From NCBI RefSeq assembly GCF_900176355.1, contig NZ_FWXI01000004.1, positions 248,001-312,000 of the forward strand: 64,000 nucleotides of DNA, in the 5' to 3' direction. Below are positions 1 through 7,880 of the stretch, piece by piece. The translations under genes were made by a program, and so were the position numbers. A model generated the notes under the pieces. It was not told the origin of the DNA, did not search any database, and was given only the letters and a program-made list of their open reading frames with translations. The DNA comes from Sporomusa malonica (GTDB lineage: Bacteria > Bacillota > Negativicutes > Sporomusales > Sporomusaceae). How positions within the stretch are numbered: the first letter of the stretch is position 1; every line of letters starts with the position of its first letter.

Positions 1-611
1 AACTGCCCGCCACGCAAAACCCTCACAACTGGCTCAGTGTCTGGCAGAATGTGTGCTTGACCTGCATACCACGAGGTCGAGATAACCGGGCCGCAGTCCG
101 CCTGCTTGGTCAGATGCCGGATAACCTGAAGTGAAGCTGCCTGCGGTGGGTTAGTTTCCAGCACATCACCAGACTGTAGTGGGCGCCCTTGAAAACCGCC
201 GATACCAGCCCGCAGATAGGTGCTTTTGCTGCCCATCACTTCACTGATACCATAGCCCCCCGCCACCGATAAATAGGCGCGACACCCTGACTTACAGCGA
301 CCAAATTTAAGCACACTACCTTTCTGTATGTATACCGGCCGCCATAATGGAACAGGCTTATCATCGACTGTGGGCGACAAGTCCCCACCGGTTATTGACA
401 TCAGGGTGTCTGCTTCTAGCTTGAGGGTAGGACCTATCAGCGTAATTTCTAGCACTGCCTCCCCCTCAGCATTTCCGACCAGCAGATTTGCTGCTCTAAG
501 CGAGTAGGAATCCATGGCACCACTGACTATGACCCCGTATTTTTGATAGCCATATCTCCCCAAATCCTGAATGGTAGTGAGCAACCCGGGGCGAAGAACT
601 GTTATGCTCAT
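1..611 (-). CDS. pxpC: 5-oxoprolinase subunit C (biotin-dependent carboxyltransferase family), partial
   Basis: This is the N-terminal 203 residues of a CT_A_B (KipA/PxpC) protein; the rest lies beyond the left edge. PxpC acts with PxpA and PxpB in ATP-dependent opening of 5-oxo-L-proline to glutamate in the cytoplasm. The start reads MSITVLRPGLLTTIQDLGR, the usual family opening, followed by a GAMD motif and a GSKSTYLRAGIGG-type stretch near residue 115. The ATG overlaps the pxpB stop by four bases (ATGA), which points to translational coupling. A second pxpC copy lies about 1.7 kb upstream at 2321-3262. The family call is sure; the substrate rests on the pxpABC context. Confidence 0.9.
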   Translation of the reverse strand, partial: MSITVLRPGLLTTIQDLGRYGYQKYGVIVSGAMDSYSLRAANLLVGNAEGEAVLEITLIGPTLKLEADTLMSITGGDLSPTVDDKPVPLWRPVYIQKGSVLKFGRCKSGCRAYLSVAGGYGISEVMGSKSTYLRAGIGGFQGRPLQSGDVLETNPPQAASLQVIRHLTKQADCGPVISTSWYAGQAHILPDTEPVVRVLRGGQ

Positions 612-1342
612 TGGCCTGCCCCCTTCAGCTTCCAATATTCTTCTAGAAGAATTGGCCGAAATTTTATCATATCGCCTGACTGCAGCAGGGTTGGCGGGTT
701 GTCATTGGGACAAAACAGGTCTAGCGGCGTACGACCGATAAGCTGCCAACCACCTGGCGTCGTGATGGGATATACCCCTGTCTGCATGCCAGCAATGCCT
801 ACCGTTCCTGCCGGGATGGCCGGACGCGGTGAAGTACGGCGCGGGGCGGCAATGCGTTCGGACATGCCTCCCAGATAAGGAAAACCCGGGGCAAAGCCAA
901 GCATGTAAACAAGATATTGACCGCCTGCATGAATCTCAATAACCTCATTTACCGTACGGCCATTATGCTGTGCCACAAACTCCAGATCAGGCCCAAACTC
1001 TCCGCCGTAACAGACGGGAATTTCCACAATTCTGGGCTTAACCTCCTCTTGCTGCTCCAGCGTATTCACAATCTCCTGCAGCAGTGAAGCCGCTGCTTCA
1101 CAAGTGAGTTTTATAGGATCATAAAAGACGGTAACACTGGCAAACGCTGCAACATATTCCACCATTCCCGCAAAGGGATATTGATCAAGATAGTCATTTA
1201 ACGCTTTTACCTTCCGGTGCAGCTCTGGATGAATGCCTTTCCCGAATTCAACCATAATGGCCGTTTCGCCAAAAGGCACCAGGACGGCGGCTGATTGACA
1301 ATCAGCCATGGTTTGATTCAAATTCATCACCCCGTTATACAA
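608..1342 (-). CDS. pxpB: 5-oxoprolinase subunit B (KipI family)
   Basis: This is a 244-residue KipI/PxpB-type protein, normal for the family. It carries the diagnostic GFAPGFPYLGG segment, the PRRTSPRPAIPAGTVGIAG stretch and a GGWQLIGRTP motif in the C-terminal half. It pairs with PxpC in the 5-oxoprolinase complex. The start is not certain: a TTG at 1342 has AGGA about ten bases upstream, and an ATG five codons later follows a GGGG too closely. It lies 26 bp after pxpA and overlaps pxpC, so the three form one operon. A diverged paralogue is at 3259-4017. Confidence 0.92.
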   Translation of the reverse strand: MYNGVMNLNQTMADCQSAAVLVPFGETAIMVEFGKGIHPELHRKVKALNDYLDQYPFAGMVEYVAAFASVTVFYDPIKLTCEAAASLLQEIVNTLEQQEEVKPRIVEIPVCYGGEFGPDLEFVAQHNGRTVNEVIEIHAGGQYLVYMLGFAPGFPYLGGMSERIAAPRRTSPRPAIPAGTVGIAGMQTGVYPITTPGGWQLIGRTPLDLFCPNDNPPTLLQSGDMIKFRPILLEEYWKLKGAGQ

Positions 1343-1368
1343 AACTATTTTGTCCTACATTTATCGAT

Positions 1369-2136
1369 TTACTTGCCTATAGACTGAACACAAATGCCTG
1401 CCCTTTCAAGGACTTCCCGGATGTGCCGGGCAAACGCCAATGCCTCAGGGCCGTCGCCGTGGATGCAGACAGTATCTGCCTGAATCGCAATATCGGTTCC
1501 CTGCTGTGATGTTACTTTGCCTTCTCTGACCATACGAACTACCTGAGCCACCGCCTTTTCATGCCCGGCGATCAGCGCGTCTGGCTGACTACGCGGCGTC
1601 AATGATCCATCCGGTTGGTAGGTTCGGTCAGCAAATACTTCGTGCGCAGTTTTAATGCCGATTTTTTCTCCCGCCTTGACTAGCTCACCACCTGAAAGGC
1701 CAAACAAGATTAGCGTAGGGTCAATTTTATACATGGCTTCAGCGATGGCTTCAGCCAATCCCTTATTCTTAGCCGCCATATTATACAGAGCACCGTGCGG
1801 CTTTACATGCTGCATTGTGCCACCTTGCGCTTTGACAAACCCGGCTAGCGCGCCAATCTGATAAATAACCAGGTCATACGCTTCCTGCGGCGAAATCACC
1901 ATATCGCGGCGGCCAAAACCATTCAAATCAGGAAGTCCCGGATGCGCCCCGATAGCAACACCATTTTTAAGAGCAAGGTCAACCGTTTTGCGCATAACTG
2001 TCGGATCGCCGGCGTGAAAACCGCAGGCAATATTGGCTGAAGTAACAAATGGCAATATATCTTCGTCTACTCCAATTTTGTAGGCGCCAAAACTTTCTCC
2101 CAGATCGCAATTCAAATCAACCCGGTACATGCTCAT
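1369..2136 (-). CDS. pxpA: 5-oxoprolinase subunit A (LamB/YcsF family)
   Basis: This 255-residue protein has the full LamB/YcsF signature: [13 protein letters not shown] near the N terminus, then [19 protein letters not shown] and VKPHGALYN. Family length is about 250. PxpA works with PxpBC to hydrolyse 5-oxoproline to glutamate. AAGGAG lies just ahead of two possible ATGs, at 2136 and 2130; the spacing suits the second slightly better. It is first in the pxpABC transcript and has its own promoter at 2250-2278. There is only one pxpA in the window but two pxpBC pairs. Confidence 0.94.
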   Translation of the reverse strand: MSMYRVDLNCDLGESFGAYKIGVDEDILPFVTSANIACGFHAGDPTVMRKTVDLALKNGVAIGAHPGLPDLNGFGRRDMVISPQEAYDLVIYQIGALAGFVKAQGGTMQHVKPHGALYNMAAKNKGLAEAIAEAMYKIDPTLILFGLSGGELVKAGEKIGIKTAHEVFADRTYQPDGSLTPRSQPDALIAGHEKAVAQVVRMVREGKVTSQQGTDIAIQADTVCIHGDGPEALAFARHIREVLERAGICVQSIGK

Positions 2137-2137
2137 T

Positions 2138-2249
2138 CACTCCTTTTTCTTTCATATATAATACAAAACAAAAAGGACACACCAAACAAACATTTATTTG
2201 TTTGAAGCGCCCTTGCTTCTTTACATTATTACTGATTTACTTGTTTTTT
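2138..2249 (-). promoter_or_regulatory. pxpA 5' leader with two small hairpins
   Basis: About 107 nt separate the inferred transcription start from the pxpA start. On the minus strand there is a GAAGC/GCTTC hairpin followed by CAAACAAA/TTTGTTTG with a six-base loop, then a T-rich stretch. This could be an operator or a weak attenuator. No known riboswitch class was recognised. Confidence 0.35.
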
Positions 2250-2278
2250 ATCATACCACCGTAAACCGCGTGCGTAAA
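2250..2278 (-). promoter_or_regulatory. sigma-A-type promoter of pxpABC
   Basis: On the minus strand TTTACG (2273-2278) and TATGAT (2250-2255) are separated by exactly 17 bp. The promoter sits just after the terminator of the upstream LysR-pxpB2-pxpC2 unit, so pxpABC can be transcribed independently. Confidence 0.6.
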
Positions 2279-2281
2279 ATT

Positions 2282-2323
2282 GAAAAATTAAATAGGGCAG
2301 TTCAATTTTCTTGAACTGCCCTA
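2282..2323 (-). terminator. terminator of the LysR-pxpB2-pxpC2 unit
   Basis: A perfect 13-bp stem (TAGGGCAGTTCAA and its complement, 2293-2323) with a five-base loop is followed on the minus strand by an AT-rich T tract. The TAG stop of pxpC2 lies inside the stem. Confidence 0.8.
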
Positions 2324-3262
2324 TTTTGAGTGCGCGGCAATCATGTTGTAGGTTTGTTGCTCATATTGCAAAGCTTTGATAGCGTCCTGCTCAGCAACAG
2401 CTGTAAATCGGATTTTGTCACCAGGCTTCGCTTGTGCCAACTTGGACAAATCGACGCGGATTACATAGCCGATTTTTGCAAAACCACGGGTAGTATGATG
2501 ATCGGCAGTCACAATAAACGGTCTCCCGTTTGAAGCGATTTGAATAGCGCCCAAACCCACGGCATCTGAAACAATATCGGCCTCTTTCCCCAGAGGTAGA
2601 ATCTTGGGTCCTTTCAGCGGATAGCCTGCCCGGTCAGCTTGACCGGCAATCGTATAGGCACTATTAAAAAATGTTTGGATTGCATTGCCTGTAAACATAT
2701 TGTCCTGCGGACCAAGAAGTACCCGCAAGTTAACTTCAGGGGTATACTGCGGCATATATTGGCTTTGCAGCCTTCTCGGTCCAGTGGGGGCAGCACTGTC
2801 CTGACCAACATACAAGACATCCCCCTGGCGTAAGGCCCTTCCTTCATACCCTCCGATTTTCGCCCGCGTATATGTTGACCGGCTGCCCAGCACCGGCGGC
2901 ACTTCAATCCCGCCCCGAATAGCCAAATAGGTACGACAGCCGCTTATCGCAGCATCAAACCTAAGTTCCCCCTGTTTGGGAACAAAAAAAGACGACCAGT
3001 TACTGATAAGCTTGCCATTGAGCTTCCCCTGCATATCGGCGCCACAAACGGCTACAAACTGTTCTTGGTCAAATTTGAAGGCTGCACCAGAGTCCGTCAT
3101 CTCAATGACCGCGGCAGTCTCTTGATTACCTGCAAGTATATTGGCTATTCGGTAGGCATATCTATCCATCGCGCCGGCAATAGGCATGCCGTACGCCTGA
3201 TACCCCCACCGCCCTTCATCTTGAATTGTAGTAAAATAGCCCTGCTGAAGAGTAGTTATCAG
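2321..3262 (-). CDS. second PxpC-like carboxyltransferase-family protein, CTG start
   Basis: This CT_A_B/KipA-family protein has 313 residues if it starts at CTG 3262. The reading frame continues upstream of the first ATG (3187) through I-T-T-L-Q-Q-G-Y-F-T-T-I-Q-D-E-G-R, which aligns residue for residue with the N terminus of the pxpC copy at 1-611. The only plausible initiator is therefore a CTG overlapping the upstream TGA stop (CTGA), in the place where the first pair has ATGA. An in-frame TGA lies just before it. It probably forms a complex with PxpB2; the substrate may be 5-oxoproline or a related lactam. Confidence 0.85.
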   Translation of the reverse strand: MITTLQQGYFTTIQDEGRWGYQAYGMPIAGAMDRYAYRIANILAGNQETAAVIEMTDSGAAFKFDQEQFVAVCGADMQGKLNGKLISNWSSFFVPKQGELRFDAAISGCRTYLAIRGGIEVPPVLGSRSTYTRAKIGGYEGRALRQGDVLYVGQDSAAPTGPRRLQSQYMPQYTPEVNLRVLLGPQDNMFTGNAIQTFFNSAYTIAGQADRAGYPLKGPKILPLGKEADIVSDAVGLGAIQIASNGRPFIVTADHHTTRGFAKIGYVIRVDLSKLAQAKPGDKIRFTAVAEQDAIKALQYEQQTYNMIAAHSK

Positions 3263-4017
3263 TGACCTTCACCCCCTTGTCCTAAGTGACCAACTTGGAG
3301 TGTATAGAGGCCTGCCGCCACTTCCCGGCGGATTGTAAAGTATTCATCAATTCCAATATCTACAAATTGTACATAATCACCGGCAGCAACAAGAAACGGA
3401 TTGCTGCGGTTGGGATCAAATGCTTTTAGGGGAGTCCGCCCAATTAGCCACCACTCACCTGGACTCTCAATCGGGTAAAAACCAGTTTGGTTACCGCCAA
3501 TGCCTACCGAACCAGCCGGCACCTGATTGCGTGGGGTTTCCTGCCGTGGTACGACAAGCTGTTCCGGCAGACCTCCCAGATAAGGAAATCCAGGTGTAAA
3601 TCCAAGCATGTATACCAGGTACGGTTTTGCAGTATGGGCTGCGATTACCTCACGAACTGGCAAACCGATGTACTTAGCCACAAACTCCAAGTCTGGCCCT
3701 AATACTCCACCATAACAAACAGGCACATAAACAACACGGGCTGGTACACACTCTGTTTCCATCGGCTTAAGCTGCCCAAGGAATTGACGAATCAGCTTGG
3801 TCAATTCCTCCCGGGTAAGGGTTAACGGGTCAAAATACACCGCTACTGACCGGTATGTTGGTACAATCTCCAGTATGCCTTGGCGGTTGTTGTCAGTAAG
3901 CAGCCGGGTAAGTTGCAGCACAAGCGCATTAACTTCTGGCGAAATGACCGCTCCCAGTTCGACTACCAATCCATATTCACCGGCAATCATTAATTTGATA
4001 TCCTGTAACATATTCAT
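3259..4017 (-). CDS. second PxpB-like (KipI family) protein
   Basis: This 252-residue KipI/PxpB-family protein carries GFTPGFPYLGG, GSVGIGGNQTGFYP and a WWLIGRTPLKAF stretch. It is clearly diverged from the pxpB at 608-1342 (for example ELGAVISPEVNALV against the equivalent GKGIHPELHRKV). Its ATG overlaps the stop of the LysR gene (ATGA), and its own stop overlaps the CTG start of pxpC2, so LysR, pxpB2 and pxpC2 are coupled. It may be a second 5-oxoprolinase half sharing PxpA, or an enzyme for another cyclic amide. Confidence 0.88.
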   Translation of the reverse strand: MNMLQDIKLMIAGEYGLVVELGAVISPEVNALVLQLTRLLTDNNRQGILEIVPTYRSVAVYFDPLTLTREELTKLIRQFLGQLKPMETECVPARVVYVPVCYGGVLGPDLEFVAKYIGLPVREVIAAHTAKPYLVYMLGFTPGFPYLGGLPEQLVVPRQETPRNQVPAGSVGIGGNQTGFYPIESPGEWWLIGRTPLKAFDPNRSNPFLVAAGDYVQFVDIGIDEYFTIRREVAAGLYTLQVGHLGQGGEGH

Positions 4018-4916
4018 TCCGGGTCAACCCGCTTAAGTAATCTTTCCTGAACCAATTTGATAAAAGCCCTTATTGCATGAGAATGCCATTTATCCTTGTG
4101 ATACACCAAGTAGGCGTTTGTCTTAAGATCAGCCCCCTGCCACCGCAAGGCAGTCAATAATCCGGCTTCAATTTCTTCTTTAACCACCACCAATGGCAGT
4201 ATAGCTATACCTAAATTACTGATGACAAACTGCTTAATGGTTTGAATTTGGCCTATTTCCAATACTGTTCTTGCCTGGACATCGGCTTTTATTAATATTT
4301 CTTCCAATGCCATCCGGTAATTGCTGCCTGAATCAGTAAAAACAAAGGTCTGTCCCTGCAAATCTTTCACCTTTACCTGTTTCTGTTTAGCGAGCGTGTG
4401 CTTAGGCGAAGCTACCATGACGATGGGCTCAGGCCAAAGTAACTGTCCCACCAAATCGGCGTCCCGAATGTTTTTTTCCAGACAAAAAGCAAGATCCATC
4501 ATGTTTTTCCGTAATAAAGTGCGAAACTCGCTGGCAATACCAAGCTGCAGCTTCAATCCTACATCAGGATACAGTGAGGAATACTCTTTCAATACATCGG
4601 TTAGATAATATACGCATAATGATTCAGGCATACCAATGACAATCGGCCCTCGGGGCACTTGAAAATTGTCGAATTCATTTTTTGCATCATCAGCTAGTTT
4701 AGCAATTTGTTCAGCATAATCATACAGCCTTTCGCCGTCAGTTGTCAGCATTAGCTGATGCCCAAACCGTTCGAAAAGAGCGGTGTCCAGCTCTTTTTCC
4801 AACAGTTGAATATGAGTAGTGACAGTAGACTGCGTGTAGCCCAAAAACTGTGCTGTCTGTGAAAAACTACCCAGTTTTACGATAGTGATAAAAGTCTTTA
4901 ATTGTCGAATTTCCAA
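4014..4916 (-). CDS. LysR-family transcriptional regulator
   Basis: This 300-residue LysR protein has an N-terminal winged helix (MEIRQLKTFITIVKLGSFSQ, then TQSTVTTHIQLLEKEL) and a periplasmic-binding-like effector domain from about residue 90. The start is TTG 4916 with GGAGG nine bases upstream. It is unusual in being first in the same transcript as its probable targets, with a four-base overlap into pxpB2, instead of diverging from them. Its likely role is control of the pxp genes by a 5-oxoproline-type inducer. The family call is certain; the ligand is inferred. Confidence 0.92.
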   Translation of the reverse strand: MEIRQLKTFITIVKLGSFSQTAQFLGYTQSTVTTHIQLLEKELDTALFERFGHQLMLTTDGERLYDYAEQIAKLADDAKNEFDNFQVPRGPIVIGMPESLCVYYLTDVLKEYSSLYPDVGLKLQLGIASEFRTLLRKNMMDLAFCLEKNIRDADLVGQLLWPEPIVMVASPKHTLAKQKQVKVKDLQGQTFVFTDSGSNYRMALEEILIKADVQARTVLEIGQIQTIKQFVISNLGIAILPLVVVKEEIEAGLLTALRWQGADLKTNAYLVYHKDKWHSHAIRAFIKLVQERLLKRVDPE

Positions 4917-4943
4917 GAAGCCAGCCCTCCCTATAACTGGGCG

Positions 4944-6635
4944 TTATCCAACTGAATCAACTAATACGCCATCAAGCAAATCAAACCCTGCAATTGTCCT
5001 TCGGTTTATTGTAACCCCTTTTTTGCGGCAGATGTTCACATATACTATAAACGCATTCTCTAAAAGCTCAATATGATTCTCCAATCCATGTACAGTTGCG
5101 CCATGATAGCGCTGATAGAAGGTGTCATCTTGACTGGATTTCCCGTCTTGCGAGTTAGCATGAAGATATTCCTGTATTAGTACGTTAAGAATAATCTGCC
5201 AGCCGCCAATCCCCTTTTGCGCAAGGGAAATCGTCTTGCGGTCAAAAGTAATATAATTTTTCCCATCGGTCCAAGCTTTTGCAGTATCAGACACACCCAG
5301 GTCGATACGCCTTGGAGTAAGCAGTCCTCCACTATTGCTGTCGCTGTCTATTACACTGAGAATATTCCGAGAAACATGATTTAGAGTGGCGATGGTTGCC
5401 TGCTCTTCCTTGGTCCATTCGTCAGGCGGCACTGGCATGCGTAATTCGGAAAGCTCAGTGCAGATATCCTTGAAGCTTTCAAAAGTCGCGGGTATGGCTT
5501 CTTTATACCAGGGATAGATACCAGACATCCCTCTTTTTATCTGTTCCGCAAACTCCCTTACACTTTCAGCGCCAAAACGCTCTAATACAGACGGTGTAAC
5601 GATAAAACCACGCTTCGAACGGTGGATATACTCAGCCAGTGTGTTTCCCGGTTCAGCCACAGATATCGGTTTGTGGCCCCACAGCAATGCTGGAGCAATA
5701 TCACTGAGGACATGATATTTACCTAAAACATCTTGTATAAGCTTGGCATTCTTAACTGTATGAGTATCAAGCTCGCCAGCAAGAAACAGATGAATCATAT
5801 TATTTCTCTTGGCAGTTGTCATCCGTTCCCGCTGACTTTTTCCTGCCGCCTCGTGCTGCAAAAAAGGCTTAATCTGCTTCCAGACCTCACACTCGCTGAT
5901 AAGAATGTCATTACGCGCCATATTAAGCGAGAGTCTCACCCCAGGCTTGGTAACAACAATCCCACCGCAGCCAATCTGATACGCAGGAAAGCGTCTTACG
6001 AAAAAACCAAGATTGTAGACAAAGAGATCTCCTGTCTCACGTATCTTGATCCAAGCATCAGGAGTGTCGTGAGTCCACTTCTCCTTGGCTGAATCTTTGC
6101 TGATGCGCTTTCCGTTGAGCATGACAGGAATAGGTACATATTTGACAAGTTCCTTGCATTCCCGCTCAAACGTAAATAGATCGTTAGCACTTAGCGGTTC
6201 ATAAAACCTACCTTCAATTACAAGTCCCACCTGCTGTGGAAGACCATCAATCAATTCATAATCTAGGCCTTTATTCTTTATATCAACATCCATCCGGAAG
6301 CTATTCGTTGTCCATACTGTAGAGCAGAAATTCCAGAGCTGCGCCCGGCCAATACCGAACTGGCCAAACGTCCTGTCAACGCCTTGGTGATCAAAGCCAA
6401 ATACCTCAAAGCATTGCTCAATTTCTTCCCGTGTTCTAAAACCACGTCCGTTGTCACTGATGATGAGCTTTTCTTGTGTTGCAACAATATTTATTGCTGT
6501 TGCACCGGCATCAACGCTATTCATAATACATTCACCGACGCTTTTTGCCAGTGTTCCAGCCTGGGCTTTAATAAGAGAATAAATGATATCAGGTGCCACA
6601 GTAAATTTTCGAATATTAATTGTTTTATCGATCAC
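4944..6635 (-). CDS. GHKL (Hsp90/MutL-like) ATPase with degenerate zincin-like C-terminal domain
   Basis: This 563-residue protein opens with a GHKL ATP-binding fold. Visible motifs are E35-x3-N39-x2-D42-A (motif I), DNGRG at 61-65 (motif II) and GQFGIGR at 91-97 (the glycine-rich lid). Near residue 488 is Q-E-Y-L-H, followed by a D-x-F-Y-x-R-Y-H stretch and helices. Related proteins, as far as I recall, carry HExxH there, so this copy looks like a metallopeptidase-type domain with its first zinc histidine replaced by glutamine (CAG at 5172-5174). The start is GTG with GGAGG eight bases upstream. An XRE gene precedes it. The function is unknown; a stress or defence role is a guess. Confidence 0.75.
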   Translation of the reverse strand: MIDKTINIRKFTVAPDIIYSLIKAQAGTLAKSVGECIMNSVDAGATAINIVATQEKLIISDNGRGFRTREEIEQCFEVFGFDHQGVDRTFGQFGIGRAQLWNFCSTVWTTNSFRMDVDIKNKGLDYELIDGLPQQVGLVIEGRFYEPLSANDLFTFERECKELVKYVPIPVMLNGKRISKDSAKEKWTHDTPDAWIKIRETGDLFVYNLGFFVRRFPAYQIGCGGIVVTKPGVRLSLNMARNDILISECEVWKQIKPFLQHEAAGKSQRERMTTAKRNNMIHLFLAGELDTHTVKNAKLIQDVLGKYHVLSDIAPALLWGHKPISVAEPGNTLAEYIHRSKRGFIVTPSVLERFGAESVREFAEQIKRGMSGIYPWYKEAIPATFESFKDICTELSELRMPVPPDEWTKEEQATIATLNHVSRNILSVIDSDSNSGGLLTPRRIDLGVSDTAKAWTDGKNYITFDRKTISLAQKGIGGWQIILNVLIQEYLHANSQDGKSSQDDTFYQRYHGATVHGLENHIELLENAFIVYVNICRKKGVTINRRTIAGFDLLDGVLVDSVG

Positions 6636-6670
6636 TCTATGTTCCTCCTCAGTTATACTGCTCCAGCCAA

Positions 6671-6719
6671 AAAGAAAAAAGCACCTATAACCTACCTGAT
6701 AAGTAAGTTATGGGTACTT
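6671..6719 (-). terminator. hairpin terminator between the XRE gene and the ATPase gene
   Basis: Seventeen-base arms (6679-6695 and 6703-6719) pair with three G-U or A-C imperfections and are followed on the minus strand by TTTTTTC. It would end or attenuate XRE-gene transcription 40 bp before the ATPase start. Confidence 0.65.
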
Positions 6720-6772
6720 TCTATGCATCTTAGACTATGTCCTGCTAAAATTTACACATTCTAACAAAATCT

Positions 6773-7051
6773 TCATTTTGTCCTTCCCACGGCGCAGAAG
6801 CGTCCACAGCCACGGTTTTGGATGTAGACAGTAGTACCATCCTCATCCTGCACAGCCATACAATCTCCTACCAGCTCCGGCACTGTCACCTTAAGCAGCT
6901 CTGCCATTCTAATAATAAGCCCATGCCCAGGCCGCCAGCGATTGGCCTCATAATGTTCAATAGCGCCAGTTGATACGCCGATAGACTCTGCCAGTTGTTC
7001 CTGGGTCATGCCGCACCGCTCACGCAAAGTACGAATTTTCTCGCCGATCAT
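6773..7051 (-). CDS. small XRE-family helix-turn-helix protein
   Basis: This 92-residue protein has a Cro/CI-type HTH over residues 1-60 (IRTLRERCGMTQEQLAESIG, then STGAIEHYE). A short tail has two cysteines in G-C-G-R-F-C. GAGGGG lies five bases before the ATG. Such proteins usually repress their own and neighbouring genes, and the ATPase gene 4944-6635 follows directly. The pairing with the ATPase is inferred from position only. Confidence 0.88.
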   Translation of the reverse strand: MIGEKIRTLRERCGMTQEQLAESIGVSTGAIEHYEANRWRPGHGLIIRMAELLKVTVPELVGDCMAVQDEDGTTVYIQNRGCGRFCAVGRTK

Positions 7052-7289
7052 AATTTCCCCTCTTTATCATAAGAGTAATGATTAGACTCGTTAGATTACT
7101 CAAAACCTAAATTTTCACAAAATAAATAGCCGGTACAAAACTACAGGCATAAGAAAAAAATCCTTGCCTCATACCTTCGTACCGGCCTACCCAACACCAA
7201 GCCTACGCCTTGTGTCCTGTCCTCCAGCATCTATGGTTGATATTTTTTATCTCAGATAAGAAAAACTGTTGCAGAATCTACTTATAGTA
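7052..7289 (-). other. non-coding gap with two hairpins
   Basis: There is no convincing gene. On the minus strand a hairpin closed by ACAC..GTGT (7195-7216) is followed by a longer one closed by GCCGGTAC/GTACCGGC (7130-7187) with an inner AGGCA/TGCCT helix. The second is followed by TATTTATTTTG, so it probably terminates the MpsC-family gene. No known riboswitch class was recognised. Confidence 0.45.
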
Positions 7290-7676
7290 TTATCCGCTCT
7301 TTTTTTCCAAACACCTGAGTTTTTTTTCAAGGTTGTCTGCCAGAATATATATTTCCACTCGTTCTCCGGTTTTGGTGCTAATGTCGCTATGGCTGCTAAC
7401 AACCTTACATTCTGTAAGCTTTGCAACCAAGTCTTCAGCGTCATCACTAAATGTTTCTCTCAGTATCTGGCGCATTTCTTTTACCACCTGCCGTCCTTTA
7501 TCAGTCTTGGCCAGATGGGTTTCCTCTACCGTGAGTACTCCCTTGAACCGGATGAGTACCATATCTTCAATAATATAAGTCCGGGTTTCAACAGGCCCCC
7601 GTCCTACCAGGCTACGGTGGAGTTTTATAAACGCGTCACTGATGGCCGCTTCCAAAACGGCTTTTTTCTGGAGCAT
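7290..7676 (-). CDS. MpsC-family (DUF2294) protein
   Basis: This 128-residue protein matches the DUF2294/MpsC family: a helix with ISDAFIKLHRSLVGRGP, then TYIIEDMVLIRFKGVLT and a central TDKGRQVVKEMRQILR helix. The family is named for a Na+-translocating membrane-potential-generating system, but the small soluble protein has no settled activity. It has no membrane segment. GGAGG lies six bases before the ATG. It is preceded by a c-di-AMP riboswitch and terminator (7721-7875), so its expression should respond to c-di-AMP and hence to osmotic or potassium state. Confidence 0.8.
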   Translation of the reverse strand: MLQKKAVLEAAISDAFIKLHRSLVGRGPVETRTYIIEDMVLIRFKGVLTVEETHLAKTDKGRQVVKEMRQILRETFSDDAEDLVAKLTECKVVSSHSDISTKTGERVEIYILADNLEKKLRCLEKKSG

Positions 7677-7720
7677 TCCGTACCTCCCAAACCTCCCGCC
7701 AGCACCCTTGCCGGCTTAGG

Positions 7721-7747
7721 AAAAACAAAAAAGACCCTACAGGTCTT
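7721..7747 (-). terminator. riboswitch expression-platform terminator
   Basis: The stem AAGACC-ctgta-GGTCTT (7731-7747) is followed on the minus strand by TTTTTTGTTTTT. It lies between the c-di-AMP aptamer and the MpsC-family gene, as expected for a transcriptional OFF switch. Confidence 0.8.
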
Positions 7748-7749
7748 AC

Positions 7750-7880
7750 GACCCCTTGCTTTGGCCTACGAAGTTAGCTGACGGGTAGGATGGCAAGAGA
7801 TAAGACATCCCTTCTGCTAAGACAGAATTAACCCCAAAAAGTGGTTCCTCCGCTTCCGTATATGGAACTCGGCCTATTAT
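7750..7880 (-). ncRNA. c-di-AMP riboswitch (ydaO/yuaA leader)
   Basis: The minus strand shows the conserved blocks of the ydaO-yuaA class in order: CGGAGGAACCACTTTTTGGG with TTAAT, a GGGATGT..GCCATCC helix, and ACCCGTCAGCTAACTTCGTA with GGC (about 7765-7790). This class binds cyclic di-AMP and usually turns off genes of osmotic balance, cell-wall turnover or K+ transport. A terminator follows directly, then the MpsC-family gene. Recognition is by remembered consensus, not by a covariance search. Confidence 0.85.

Noticed and set aside
543-878. Plus-strand frame of 111 codons over pxpB
   Set aside because: It is antisense to the conserved pxpB/pxpC junction, has no RBS and shows no recognisable protein.
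2614-2907. Minus-strand frame of 97 codons inside pxpC2
   Set aside because: It is a shadow in another frame of the conserved CT_A_B protein.
7130-7216. Possible second riboswitch between the MpsC-family and XRE genes
   Set aside because: The hairpins are clear but no known aptamer core was recognised; termination of the upstream gene is a simpler reading.
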